Positions 12,541-24,412 of a stretch of 64,000 nt of DNA are shown here, piece after piece. Origin of the DNA: Nectonema munidae (lineage: Eukaryota > Nematomorpha > Nectonematoida > Nectonematidae); assembly GCA_030549495.1 (NCBI GenBank), contig JAUIRK010000097.1, positions 248,001-312,000 on the forward strand, given 5' to 3'. The notes beneath the pieces were generated by a model that worked only from the letters and a program-made list of their open reading frames with translations, did no database searches and was not told the origin of the DNA. The position numbers were made by a program, and so were the translations under genes. Within the stretch, counting starts at the first letter, position 1, and each line of letters opens with the position of its first letter.

Positions 12541-13740
12541 TTCCCGGACAACATAGAAGAAAGCGGGCCATTCTATGGAGCTCTTCATTCTCGTACCCTC
12601 AATGTTCGTGGAAAAGATTCAAGCGGAGAAAAAAGCAAAGATCGTCTTACTGTAGCTCTCATTACAAATATGTTGGGATGTATTGCTTTTGGTTCAGCTG
12701 ATAGTCCCTTCGTCTTTTAAATACATCAGAATTGAATGATTTCCCATTTGTTATTATTTTAACAAAAAGCATAAGGTACTGGTCAAATTTATATGAGGAC
12801 ATCGTGGAAAGTTTTAACAAAAAATTCTCTTTGAAAACCATCGCACTCTTATTTTTGCTGACAATTCTCCAAGTCATCCAAAGATACATCGATACTTGAA
12901 CAACTTGATCAAGGCAGTGCCCGCGCTAAAGCTAAATTTCAGGGGGGGGGGGGGGCTGAAATGGGGCAAAGAAACACATTTGCAAAAAATTTATTTCCTA
13001 TATAACTTTATATCCTATATTACTTTGCTGAAAAGCATGAAGTACTTCTGTATAAAAACCTATAGAAATCTCATATTATACATACACATACACCAGCTTT
13101 TATATACGATTATTGTGTACAATTTTTGCTTATTTATTTTTACTTTAAAAAGTGCATGGGGCAAAACCAAAAATTTTGGAGGGGGGGGGGGCAAAGATTA
13201 ATACAGGGGGGGGGGGGGGGGCACGTGCCCCAAAATTATATAGGTAGCGCGGGCACTGGATCAAGGAATTATAAATAATTACAAACAGAAGTACAGGAAA
13301 CGGCTCTTAATATCTATCTTGTCTGTGATTGAAAGAACTGAAGAGTTTTCAGTTGATAAGCAAGCATGTTACTCCTTTTCAATCTATTAAACGGTTTTCA
13401 AGTTCATTTGGAGAAATTCAAATTGCAGCTTTCATGAAATGTTTCCCAAAATGTGGCTTTTATCATCGCAGGAGGTTTTGAAAGATGAAGAAAATAGTGT
13501 TTAGCTTGATGAGTTGATCATTTTTAAAATTTTGAACATTGTCGAAATAATGGGGCTAGAAGAATTGGTGTGCATCGATAATGACATTCAAATTTGCGGG
13601 GATTTTGGTGATAGACGCGAATAACACTTAAAAGAAAGACTCAGATTTACATAATTTAAAAAGATAATGAAAAAGATGAAGAAAATGATGAAGGGTCATC
13701 AGATTAAATGAAAAATTTGTCAACAGTAATTTCAGAAAAG
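12541..13740 (+). mobile_element. Second Tigger/pogo relic, interrupted by a hAT MITE
   Basis: From about 12570 the plus strand encodes SGPFYGALHSRTLNVRGK, KSKDRLTVALITNMLGC and, further on, a diverged DNSPSHPKIHRYLNN block, the DDE core of a jerky/Tigger transposase. The coding text stops at the MITE at 12915 and resumes after it with DQGIINNYKQKYRKRLL, the classic QPLDQGIIxxxKxxYR block split by the insertion. An acidic C-terminal stretch with several stops follows. The copy is a fossil of a lineage distinct from the Tigger to its left. Its ends were not located. Confidence 0.75.
12915..13258. mobile_element. hAT MITE (CAGTGCCCGCGCTA family), copy 1
   Basis: A 344-bp element has terminal inverted repeats CAGTGCCCGCGCTA and TAGCGCGGGCACTG and a perfect 8-bp target duplication GATCAAGG (12907-12914 and 13259-13266). 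Long G homopolymers of about 11-17 nt lie near both ends. It is inserted inside the Tigger coding sequence. A second copy in reverse orientation lies at 56211-56535, and the shared internal text shows they are one family. Confidence 0.93.
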
Positions 13741-13748
13741 GATTGCAT

Positions 13749-13949
13749 TAGAGATGTTTCGGATATCCGCATCCGGTTTCGTAGATGTAGATCACCTGCA
13801 AAAAAATTGACATCCTCTTAACATCCTCATCCACGGATCATAAATTTTTAAGAAGTATAAAACTTCAAATTCTAAAAAAAATAATTTTGACCTCCGTATT
13901 TGCCTCAGCATCTGTGGATACAAAAAATTTCACATCTGATACATCTCTA
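13749..13949. mobile_element. Probable hAT-like MITE (TAGAGATGT ends)
   Basis: A 201-bp interval begins TAGAGATGTTTCGGATAT and ends with the imperfect inverse ATCTGATACATCTCTA. The flanking 8-mers GATTGCAT (13741-13748) and AATTGAAT (13950-13957) agree at six of eight positions, which fits an old hAT target duplication. No coding capacity. The assignment rests on the ends and size alone. Confidence 0.5.
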
Positions 13950-14320
13950 AATTGAATGATATTTTTGTCTCTTTATCTTCAATAAAAAAAGAATTTGAAG
14001 AAGTTGAAAGCGAGAATATTCGCGAACAAGCAAAGATAGGCGAGTTTTCTAACGTAAAAATTCCTATTTTTCACTCATATTCTTTAATTTTTTGAATTGA
14101 TTGTAATTAAACTAAAAAGTTATGCACTTTCATTCATTCCTACCATGATTAAGGGAACGTGCAACATTGTTCACGTAAAGAATGATTGTGTACTATAACT
14201 CATGTCGATCAACCCTTGATAATAGGGACACCTCATTATTGTGGATATTTTAGCTTGTTCCGATGAGATTTAAATCGCTTGAATGCATAGAGAAAGTTAA
14301 ATGTGCTATTTACATTCAGC

Positions 14321-14342
14321 ATTTGCATGCTTCCTATAAAAT
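14321..14342 (+). promoter_or_regulatory. Octamer plus TATA box upstream of receptor gene 1
   Basis: ATTTGCAT (14321-14328), a perfect POU-factor octamer, sits just upstream of TATAAAAT (14335-14342), about 120 bp before the start codon. The same arrangement is conserved before the paralogue (34765-34786). Flanking text on both sides is also conserved, so shared ancestry explains part of the match. No transcript start has been measured. Confidence 0.55.
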
Positions 14343-14464
14343 ATTTATGGCTTGCTTTCTTTTCGCATTTTGAGATGAGTCTTTGAAAATGATTAAATAT
14401 TTAAGCAGTACACACATCGATTTAAGTTACAAAAGGAATAACAAAGCATACTCCACTTCTTAAA

Positions 14465-15433
14465 ATGGCTTACTTGATAGAATTGTCAACATCTGTCTTC
14501 ATATCCATATTTCTCCTCATTGGCCTATTTTCAAATTTCAAGTCAAAGATCGCTTTGAAGCAATTGGTCAAAAGAGACAAAGGATATCATCTACTAAATT
14601 ACATGACAACTTTGAACCTCTTTATTTGCGTTTGTTTTATCTTTAATCCAATTTTCGCGTTTATCGCATCCTACATCGGATTGACACAAGTGAAAACTTG
14701 TTATTGGCAGGTATTCAATTATAAAGTCTTTCCTTACTTGAAGGAAACAGCTATGATCGCAAACCGCTACATAATGATAGGCTTTATGATTGACAGATAC
14801 TTCTTGGTAGGATATCCTTTAAAGCTGAATACTTGGCGAAATAGCTTTACATTTAAATACCTTTGTTCGGTATGCTTCCTAATTTCTTTCTTAATTACCT
14901 TGCCACATGGATTCTTGATCCAAGTATTGCCCCTTAAGGTAGACTCCTTCTTTTGCACTACTTCAACGAACAAATACTACAACAAGTACGGAATCATAAA
15001 AGAAGTCGTCATTTTCATCATTCCATCTCTCCTCATTTTAATTTTAAGCTGTAACATTGTCTTAAAGCTTAAAAAGTTCGTGAAAGTGAGAAGCAGAATT
15101 GCAAAGAGAAAAATTTTATTGCGCTCAACTCTTCAAATCTCCACCCAAAACATCTCAAAATCAAGCACGGAGAGTAAAAGTGAGAACACAGCGGAGAAGC
15201 AAACATTAAAAACGGTATCAATGCTATTTTTTGGGCTCACCTACATCATGACATACTTTCCAATTGCAATTCTAAAGCTCATTTCATATATCAAAATCGA
15301 TAAGTATTACCAAGTTTATAATCAAGATGCCGGCATTTTGTTTCAAGTTTGCAATTTGATTGAGATCTTGAATTATTCTCTCATTTTCATAGCTTATTCT
15401 TTCATTGACAAAAATTTCAAGCTCTTCTCATGA
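14465..15433 (+). CDS. Class A (rhodopsin-type) G-protein-coupled receptor, copy 1
   Basis: An intact intronless frame of 322 residues encodes a seven-transmembrane receptor. Approximate helices: TM1 8-28 (with N24 in GLFSN), TM2 43-66, TM3 79-113, TM4 131-153, TM5 180-202, TM6 247-275, TM7 288-312. C79 (end of loop 1) and C164 (loop 2) can form the usual disulphide. The DRY motif is D110-R111-Y112. The NPxxY position reads IFIAY, so the Asn-Pro is lost, and a short helix-8-like IDKNFK follows. The N-terminal tail is very short. It most resembles the peptide (FMRFamide-type) receptor branch; the ligand is unknown, and a chemosensory role is only a guess. The start is supported by its conservation in copy 2. 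Confidence 0.9.
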   Translation: MAYLIELSTSVFISIFLLIGLFSNFKSKIALKQLVKRDKGYHLLNYMTTLNLFICVCFIFNPIFAFIASYIGLTQVKTCYWQVFNYKVFPYLKETAMIANRYIMIGFMIDRYFLVGYPLKLNTWRNSFTFKYLCSVCFLISFLITLPHGFLIQVLPLKVDSFFCTTSTNKYYNKYGIIKEVVIFIIPSLLILILSCNIVLKLKKFVKVRSRIAKRKILLRSTLQISTQNISKSSTESKSENTAEKQTLKTVSMLFFGLTYIMTYFPIAILKLISYIKIDKYYQVYNQDAGILFQVCNLIEILNYSLIFIAYSFIDKNFKLFS

Positions 15434-17408
15434 TTATTGAAATCTGAGAAAAAAACATCTCATTTTTAACGTGCATATTCTTGACACAGTAAAGTAATTT
15501 TTACATGTTTATCATGCCAACAGATACATTTTTGTGCTGAAAGTCCTTGTAATACATCTCTTCTATGTTACAGTTGTGTTTTCTTATGTGATTATCTTGA
15601 AAAATTTTGATTACACATTTTTCGTTGTGGTTATAAGATATTAAAATTATTTTGTTTAATTAAAAATAATTCTTATTAAAAAAATTACGCTTATCCTAAT
15701 ACTTTTTGTGAATTTATGTTTTTGGTTTTTAATTATCCGTAATAATGTTCAATGTTAGTTACACTTAAAAAAATGTCATTTTAATTTTTCAAAAAAAAGT
15801 ATGAGTATGTTTAGAATAGGGTAATTTCGCTGAACGTTTTAAAATTTTAAAAGAAAATTGCATAAAATTTATTGAAATGTGTTAAAATCAGAGATTAAAA
15901 AAATATTTTATTTAAATTTTAAAATATCAAAATTAAACTCAGAAAGATAATTCATGAAAACGCTAATTAAAAAACTGCTTTTAAAATTAAACTGTTAAAA
16001 TTAAATGTTTAACATTTATGTTAAATGTTAATTAGAAATAGGATTAAACTGCATTTATAAAATAATTGATTAAGAAAGCTTCCAATCCCAATGTTCCTCT
16101 ACTCCTTGATTTGAAGAGGTCTTTTTATCCACTTGTCTTATTGTCCAAGAGACGTGTTACACTTCTTCTTGCGTATTATTACACCTTATCACCAAAAGTA
16201 GGGGTCGATAGCGATGAATTTGTGTCTCCATTTTGTCTCCTGCTTTAAAATCTTCCTTCAATTTTTCAACGCCATGATTTCGACCAGAAGCATATTAGAC
16301 GCTTGCTTGCCAATTTGATTGCTTGCCAATGTCATTAAGCTTAACAATTTTTGTACTCATAGGAAGTACGAGCAAATCTCGTTAGAAAACGGAAGGTCTA
16401 CGTGTCTTATCATTTTAGTTTGATTTATATTAGTAAAGTGTTCGAAAAATCAGGAAATATTATTTCCAGATATTACTTTGTGGGCATGGCCGGCTGCAAG
16501 TCGATTTGACCGATGTTATCAAATTGGGCCCCGTGCCCATGGGTCTTTATATGTAATTGAATAAAGGCACATCGGGCTTTGATTTTATAATCTTTTATAA
16601 CAGTGGGTGTGAGAATATATATAACGAAAATTTGACAAATTAAATACAATCGTTAGCACAATAATACCTTGTCGTTGTTATCAAATGAGGATAACGAAAA
16701 ATAACCAAAACTATGGTATAATATCATCATAAAATATTGTAAACAGAGTAAATGTTTTCAAACATAAATGTTGGACAAAAATTAAATTTAGAAAATAATT
16801 AAACTTTCAGGTGTCTTCATCATTCAAAACTAAGCCCGACTTGATCAATCAAATACTGGCCACAACCACATGAATTCATATTTTTCAAAAATTCTTTTCC
16901 ATTTCTTTGATGAAAGTATGGCAATAGTGAGCAGAATTTAATTTAACAAAGCCCTTGCCTTCAATAATTACTTCGGATTTATAAGAATTATCACAATGTA
17001 ACAACGATTTTGTTTGAGTGAATTTTTTGTTTGTTCGTCTTTTATTAGGTCGTAAGAATGAAGAAAGAGCATATCTTTCATGTCGCTAATCGTAATTTAA
17101 GAAAGGACACCGATTTTTTGAAAAATAAGCAAAAGATTATATATTTACATAAGAAAATTGCAGAAAAATGCCTTTGAACATTACTGAAACTATACAACAG
17201 CGTTAAAACATACAGGGATATGCTAATCAAAAGTAAAACATATTATACTGTTGATCCTTATGTGATTTAGAAAATATTTTGAAAAAATATCATTTATTGA
17301 AGTATGATTTATATGATTCATTCAAGTAGTCATTTCATATATGTTAAATTTTGTTTCCATTCTTCAGCTGGTCTTATTATATTTGCTCTTTTATTTACAG
17401 ATGTTGTC
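15434..17408. other. 3' flank of receptor gene 1 and AT-rich spacer
   Basis: Homology to the flank of the second receptor continues to about 15640, covering the presumed 3' UTR. Beyond that I see no gene. The 60-codon frame at 16066-16248 has no recognisable domain. A small GC-rich patch near 16490-16560 is unexplained. Confidence 0.5.
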
Positions 17409-18900
17409 TCATGATGGCTTCTGCTCGAGGTTGCTCCAAGCATGATGCTGATAACTTCTGCTGTCTGCGGAGTCTTTCTGAATGTCAAGTGACTCAAGTA
17501 CACCATAGTTGAAGGGAACCTCTTCTGTTCGGCTTACAACGTGTACTTTAGAGTTCAAGTAGGGGACCAGGACAAGAGTTGGGTACCACACGTGGTTTGG
17601 GGAAGCTGTCGGTCCACTCTGGAGTCGTGGTACAGAGGGAAGAAACGAAAACGGAAGTTTGGCGTGCCAAGATTCTAGCGGGATCTAACAGATCACACAA
17701 ACAACTGCTACTTTTGTATGGTGGTAGTGACGTGTCCGTGCAGGGGTAAGAAGACGGATATGTTCGACTACCCCGATCTTCCATCATCTTTTCGTCCTGT
17801 GATGCATTTTGAGGAGCTTCCAGCTCCCAACCCTCCTCTGGTGATCACGAAAGATGCTCGCACAAGTTCCAGCAGCGAAACAGAAGATGCCCTCGACGAT
17901 GCCTTTGTTGCAGATGATAATCTGGCTATTCCGCTTTTCCCTATCCAGGCGGAGTTCAATGATCTTATCAAAGACTTAGGACTCACCAAATGGAAAGCAG
18001 AATTACTGACATCCAGGTTTAAACAGTGGAATTTGTTGGACGAAAACTGTCGGGTAACAAAACATGGACAACGTCATGACATTCTCTCAGTATTTCATAA
18101 TGAATGAGAAAGTGATTATTGTCACGACATCAACGGCTTGTTTGAAGAAATTGAATTGCTGTATGATCCCTTCAACTGGCGACTTTTCGTAGACAGCTCA
18201 AATAGAAGCTTGAAGGCGGTGCTGTTGCACAATGGTAACAAGTACCCACGCATTCTTATCGCCCACTCTGTTCACAAGATGATTGGCTTTTTGACAGGTT
18301 TCCAGGCGGCTTCACAAAACATCCATTTTACCTTGAAACGAAGGATTGGCTATCAAGAACAGGCTTTGTCATTGGCGAGTAGAAAGTCAAGTGACAACCG
18401 CTGGTTGAGCAGGAGAGGATCTTGATGCCACCCCTCCACACCAAGCTGGGGCTCATAAAGCAATTTGTCAAGGCACTAGATCATGAGTCCGCTGCCTTCA
18501 AGCATTTGGAAGGGGTATTTCCGAAGTTGTCGCATGCCAAAATAAAGGCAGAGGTGTTGGTTGAGCCTCAAATTGAAAAGCTAATGCAGGACCCTGAGTT
18601 CCCCGGAAAGTTGATGGCACCGGAGAAACGTGCCTGGCGCAGATTCATCGCTGTTGTCCAGGACTTATTGGGTAACAGCAAGAAAGAAAACTACCGTGAA
18701 CTGGTCGACAATCTTCTCAAGTGCTAAAAGGAGATGGGCTGACGAATGTTCCTGAAGTTGCACATATAGCGGAGGCTACTCCGAGAAGCATGGTGAGCGC
18801 TTCCACAAAGATGTGATAGAATTTTGGAAGTGCTACCAGCGCCAGTAAAATGAGTGTATGATGGGCGACTACGCCTTGGGTTAGGTCCCAGAGACCCAGC
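17409..18900 (+). mobile_element. Broken ORF of a recurrent transposon-linked invertebrate family
   Basis: Several plus-strand frames form one protein family that I recall as repeated in invertebrate genomes, without a settled name. Order seen: a Cys/His-rich N-terminus (CSKHDADNFCC; DQDKSWVPHVVWGSCRSTLE; DHTNNCYFCM), a proline-rich linker (YPDLPSSFRPV), LGLTKWKAELLTSRFKQWNL, then a core with YDPFNWRLFVDSSNRSLKAV and LLHNGNKYPRILIAHSVH, and a C-terminal part starting MPPLHTKLGLIKQFVKAL. The DSSxRSLKAVLLHNG segment is the most conserved. Frame breaks and a missing stretch between core and C-terminus show it is dead. GC content is clearly above the flanks, suggesting a later arrival than its neighbours. 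The enzymatic role, if any, is unknown to me. Confidence 0.6.
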
Positions 18901-18906
18901 TTAAAC

Positions 18907-20160
18907 AAGTTACATACTTCTTTCTTAAAACTAAATAGCTCCTCAAAGGATTAATGCATTTTAACAGTATAAAAGCGAGGTTTAAACATGTTTTAATAAA
19001 TGAGTGACCATTTCATTTTTCTTATGATCACACTAACGCTTGTGAGAAAAAACTTGACAGAAATGATTTTTTGAAAAAAAAACTGATTTTTAGAATTCGA
19101 TAGATATTTTCACTCATTTTTACAATGTAATGGCCAAAAAAGTATAGAAATAAAATAAGCGTGGTCGATATTGTATTTAAAATTATTTTTATTTTGAATG
19201 GTAATTTTAGTGAAAATTTTATCCTCAATCAAAATTTTCATGGATGTTTTTCAATCAAAAACATACAGAGTTTGTTTTTTACCTGAAATATCAAATTTGA
19301 CAGATAATTCCACACATTATTACAATGTAATTGCTAAAATTAACTCGTGAAATGACTGAACATTGTAAATAACAATAAAAAATATATTTTTTAAAATATG
19401 AAAGTATGTTTTTGAAACAATTTTCAGACTCTAATTGCCAAAAATGAATTCAGAAATAAAATTAGCATTTTGGTTTATTATAAAAAAATATATTTTATTT
19501 AAAATGTTGATAAATGTTTTTGGAGAAATATTCTCAAAAGTAAATCTACATTTCATTGAGACTTTCAGATTTTTTCAAATCCTAATTGCAAAAACTGAGT
19601 TGAAAATGCAAATCAGCATGGTCGATTTGGTATAAAAATCAATTTTATTTAAAATGTGAATGGAAGTTTTTAGAGAATATTTTTAGACGTAAACCGCCTC
19701 CTAATTGATTGAAATTTTAAGACATTTTGACATACTAATTGCAAAAACTCAGCCCCAAAAAAAAACAACATAGTTGATTTAGTATTAAAATGTAAATAAT
19801 AATAGTGGAGACAATTTTTTAAGGTAAATTGCAAAATTGATTGACACTTTTTGACTCTAATTGTGAAAACTAAACTGGGAATAAGAGAAGTACGGAAAAT
19901 TTAGTAAATATTTTAAAATTTGAACAATATATTGCGTTAAGCATAGATTTAAAATGGACACTTTCAGATATTTTCACATCCAAATTGCGCAAACTGAGGT
20001 CATAAATGAAACCAACACGGTCATATAGGTATTAAAAAAACTATATTTTATTTAAAATTTGAGTGAATGTTTTTGTAAAGTATTTTATAATCAATCAACA
20101 TTTTGATTGATATTTTCTACCAAGTATAGCAATAAAATTATATATATATTTTATGTATGC
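18907..20160. repeat. Satellite-like block of degenerate ~140-bp units, copy 1
   Basis: The block repeats a diverged theme: a 'cacattttcacactaattgcaaaaactgag' style segment, then 'aaatgaaatcagcatggtcgat', then 'attttatttaaaatgtgaatg' and 'tttttgaagaa'. Landmarks based on ATTTAAAATG recur near 19180, 19390, 19500, 19650, 19785, 19910 and 20050, spacing roughly 110-210 with many near 140. A second block of the same family begins at 63100, sharing both the entry sequence (CATACTT-TTTCTTAAAACTA) and the internal order. No coding. Confidence 0.65.
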
Positions 20161-21119
20161 TCTATTGTGAATAACTAATAATTTACACAAAGTTATGGAC
20201 AACAATTTTTGGATAGTACTCTAAACAAGACTATAAAGTGCCTCTGTGTTTTAAAGAGATGATATTAAGTAAGCAGGCATACAACAATTATTTAACATTT
20301 GTGTGTTTTGAAGAGTTGATATTAATATAAGAACTCAAATTTTTCTCTCTATTACGCTTTTTTCTAGTAAAAATTATTTCATAAAAAAACAGTGAAATTT
20401 TTGGATTTTAGACTTTCTGGTTATTGGCAATTATCCAAAAAAAGTTTTTGGCCTTTTATCCAAACAAAATGGGAAGTGAGTATAAGACAGACCATATTAA
20501 CTTATGTAACGATCCTTAAAAATGGATGAAAGAAAAAACTTATTTTCAAAATTCTAACCTATCAATACACAAATCGAAACAATGTAAAATTATTTCTTAT
20601 TCTAAAACAGTTTAATTATCATAGTGCTTGCAGAAAATTCAAAAACTCAAAATTATTCATGAAGTCTGATGAAAATATAAAAAATTTTTCCATCTATTGA
20701 CAAAATCCTCTTAGACCTAATGTTTAAATACATACATAGCAAGTAAAACAACAAAATAAAAGCTTAAAAATAATTATAAGTGTAAAGAATCGGAAGGGTA
20801 TGAAAATTTCAAAAAAAACAATAAATAATATAAAAAATAATTTATTCAATAATAATCAATGGTTGTTAGGGTGTACCTCTCACCTTAACAGTTGAAGTTC
20901 AGATGTTCGATCCCCGAGGCTTCCAACTCTAAAACAAATTCACAGAAATTGTGATTAACCATCTTTTAAGCATAATGCGAGCATGCCTTACGCCTGAAAG
21001 TGCTTTGATATCTCCAACCAACCAACCAATGTAAAAAAAGCATATAAAAAGACACCATTTTTTAGTTTTCGGCCCTTTTGACTAAGAAACGTCGGTATAA
21101 ATATTACAAATACTCTTCG
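20161..21119. other. AT-rich spacer with a SINE-like patch
   Basis: No gene is visible. A possible Pol III promoter pair lies at 20861-20914 (separate entry). A short duplicated phrase (GTGTTTT-AAGAG-TGATATTAA) occurs near 20250 and 20310. Confidence 0.45.
20855..20925 (+). repeat. Possible tRNA-derived SINE head
   Basis: An A-box-like GGTTGTTAGGGTG (20861-20873) is followed about 30 nt later by a B-box-like TGTTCGATCCC (20904-20914), the internal Pol III promoter layout of tRNA genes and SINEs. The sequence does not fold into a convincing cloverleaf. Similar B-boxes occur at 55415 and 61982. Confidence 0.3.
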
Positions 21120-24049
21120 TAACCCTCAAAAGTATATTGATTTTTTGCTACACTCTTGTTTTTCGGTGTACATTTTGCACACACGCTGTTTTAATGAAAA
21201 ATTCAATGAAAATTTAGAGTATCTTCATATAAAAGAATATAATGAGAAAATTATGAAGTTTATTAAAACTAACAATGCAAACAAAATTCTTTTTAACACT
21301 CTTACGATGAAGAGGGCATATTACATCTTTACATTTATCACAGGTAGACCTACTCCATTTCTTGCACACGACGCATCTTCTAGGTCTTTTAGAAGGGTTA
21401 TTCTCAGTGTTTGACAATGTCAAATCCATGGAATAACCAACTAATCTTGCAGCCAATATAGTATTCTTCCTTAAACCTCGACATTCGAATCTCTTTGTAG
21501 CAAATTTTTGTGCTAGTTGAAAAGACAAATTTCTTAAAAACTGTTTTTCTGCTCAGCTTATAACCATTTTTGCACATCAAAATGAAAGCATTGTGCCAAG
21601 AAATATCAATAATAGAACAATATGGGCCATCCTCTTGTTTTTTATTTCGTAGTGAACTCTTCCAAGATTCCATCCATCAAATCAACTCCTTTATATTTGT
21701 TATAATCAAGAATAATGAATGGCTTTTATCATTACGGTTAGAGATGTCAATTGTAAAATGCGAAGAACTTAAAGGGAGAACTTCTGTTTCTTTTAGGTAC
21801 GTATGAAACAAGAGAAATGGAGTTTTCATGATTATAAATCGAATTTTCTTTTCGTGTTGATTTAATAGTGCCTAATAAAGTTAAATTTCTTTGAGCAATT
21901 GCACAGCAATTCGCAGGCCGAAAAAATTTTGATCCCGTAATTCCTAGGCTTGCATGCCATATAGGTCTTGCCTGGGATTTTGTCTCTATAACCTAGAAGT
22001 TCTTCGTCAACTGTTATCGAGCTTTCTGGTACATAAAAGCGGCACAAATTGGTTTGAAAAGCCGTCCATATTTCCTCAAGGAAATACATTGATGAAATTT
22101 ACGAAGAATACTATTAATATAAATTTACGAAGAAGTATTTACGATGAATACTTCTTGAAATTTACGGTGACATACACTCCTTTGCCAGAAACTTCATCAG
22201 GTTTATTGAAGGATATCAGGTGTGAAATTTGCCCCCATGGGCAGCCTTTGGAAAACGAAATTTTTACTCTTGATTCGGAAACCGAATAAGGATTGATAAG
22301 ACTTGTGTATCCCAATGCTGTAAAACGCATTCTTTAGATCTATGCGACATGCATAGCCAAAACGGTGTGTTTGTCTTGAAGAGATCCGTAGAAAAGGGGA
22401 AGTTTTGAATGAATCTAATGACGTTGTCCTTTTTGGGGATTAGGAAGGTTGGTGATACAATCCTGGGCTTGTTCACTTCTTTAATAATAGAGTGTTTGAG
22501 CAAGGCAGGAATGATCTTTGTTGGATGAAATTTTCTTGACACATGGATGGATCAGCAAACTGAGAAAAGGAGTTGAAAGGCTTATCCGAGATAATCAGAG
22601 GTTTGTACCCATATTTGAGGATTTGGATAGCCTTACGACAGCGGAGTTTCTTTGGGCATGTCCATCGTGTAGCGAAACCGTCAAAGGAAGCTTTGAAAGC
22701 AGGCGCTCTGAATGAGTTCGTGTTTCTTACACTCCTACAGTGAGAATTGCTCGAGTGGGGATCCTGTGGGTCCATCAGCTGGAGGATCATCTTCTTTGTG
22801 AACTGGTGGATCTTCCTGGATTTCTTCGAACTCGGGTGAAGATGTTACGCCAGGTGTCACTTTTGTACAAGTCTTTAGAAAGATAGTAGCTTAGTACCGT
22901 TACTAGCTTTGTACTCAATTCCGGAGTGTCCGCGTGGTGCAACATTTCATGAATGAAGTGTCGATGATAGTCATACCCGCGAAAGTTTTCAGGGAGCGGT
23001 TCATCGAAATTCTTATCATCATCTTCTTCTTGATTCAGAAAGACAGGAATGCCGTCTGACCCAAAAACTTCCACAAGTATGGCTTCTAGGGTATCATCAC
23101 CCACCATCTGTGTGGGGGTGTTCTCGGGAATTATAGGCGATGGCTGGACATCAAGAAAAGGCCAGTCGATAATATCTTGTGCCACAGCATCAATGATGTC
23201 CTTGAAGAATGACGGAGGCGAGTCAATCATAGGTAAGGCGGGTTGGCTCTCTGAAGGAAATGTAGGATCCCCGGCGTGCATCAGTTCCGGAAGCTCTCAA
23301 GCGTGGAGCAGGTGGTATTGGATTCAGATTCCATCTTATAACTTCATTAGGATCTTTACCTCTAGATACTAAATCTAAATCATCAGAATTTTGTCAACGT
23401 CATCAGAATCTTCACTGCTTGAATCATCAGAGCAGTCTTTTTTATTTCTCCTTCTTCGTCTTCACAATCTTCTTCAAAGTCATCCTAATCCCTTCTTTGA
23501 ATCAGATTTACATCGAGTTCTTCATGTACAACCTCAACGACTTCGGTTTCGTCAAAACTGGCATCATCTTCGTTACACAGAGAAAGAAACGCACAAGCAT
23601 TTTTGAAAGAAGTTCTCTTTCCCTTCATTTGAACAATTTCTTGTGAATAACGATGTCAGAGTAGAATAAGGAAAAGAAAAAGACGGAGTGAAAAAAGAAA
23701 AAGAATTGTGATGTCTGAAAGTAAGGCAAAACATCTGTCACATTCCTAAAACGTGCTTCACTTGCAAGCACAATTGATTGATATGAACAATTTAAAATAA
23801 CTTGGATGGGTAATGTGCCATTACATAAAGTATGTGTACATTTTGTACACCATTATATCATTGAAGTAAATGTTGTTCTAAGTCAAACAAATTTAGACAT
23901 TTTTTTTACTTGTCATGATATACATTTAACTTTTCATGTATTTGCGTCTCCTAGAATATTGAAAGTTGTACTTTTTGGATTTTTGTTTTATAGCAAGCTA
24001 AATAATTTTTGTGTACAAATTGTACACCAAATTACAATTGAGGGTGTAA
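21120..24049 (-). mobile_element. piggyBac relic split by a retroelement fossil
   Basis: The ends are TAACCCTCAAAAG at 21120 and, inverted, TTACACCCTCAATTG at 24049, matching the TTAACCCTCA ends of the piggyBac at 42161. Subterminal palindromes GTGTACA-TTGTACACC occur near both ends. On the minus strand an acidic N-terminus starts at 23628 (MKGKRTSFKNACAFLSLCNE) and runs to about 23290. Coding text resumes at about 22100 with EEIWTAF, SITVDEELLGYRDKIPGK (first catalytic Asp), and ends with SFQLAQKFATKRF and the Cys-rich domain CVVCKKWSRSTCDKCKDVIC near 21300. About 200 central residues are missing, where the retroelement fossil now sits. It is related to the 42161 element. Confidence 0.8.
22140..23290 (-). 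mobile_element. Retroelement fossil (DIRS-like or LTR-type reverse transcriptase)
   Basis: On the minus strand an acidic upstream region (23281-22787) is followed by the start of a reverse transcriptase of the DIRS/Ty3 kind: SPTFLIPKKD and, downstream, FQRLPMGANF. This fossil is broken in several places and looks old. It lies within the piggyBac relic. No flanking terminal repeats were recognised. A second fossil, probably of the same family, lies at 59150-60110. Family assignment is tentative. Confidence 0.6.
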
Positions 24050-24412
24050 AATGATATTTCTCAACGGCAAACGGACATTTTGCCTACATGGCGATTTTGC
24101 CTACAATTTAATCCACTTATCAATCGCGTGATAGCTATGATGAATGAAGCTCCCTCTAACACTTTGATCGTTTCGCTTCTGCCTTCTTAAACAACCATGC
24201 AGTAAAACCTGTCTAATTTTCCTCCTCATCACTTTATCGACTCACGCTCTTTTCATCATCATTACTTGTGTGTACCGAGTCCCCAAAATGATAATAATTG
24301 AAGATTTTAAATATCATATTAACAGAGTGTTCAATTCTACAATTCATTATCGCTGTGCAAAAAGGAACTGTCCAGGTATATTTTATAATAAATTAGAAAA
24401 TATTAAACGTTT

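Noticed and set aside
6841-13258. Small proteins with long Gly or Pro runs at the G-tract elements
   Set aside because: The runs are translations of MITE homopolymers, not genes.
18717-18908. Minus-strand 63-codon frame
   Set aside because: Antisense shadow of the C-terminal part of the transposon-linked ORF.
23391-23646. Plus-strand frames in this interval
   Set aside because: They are antisense to the acidic N-terminus of the piggyBac, which explains the coding-like composition.
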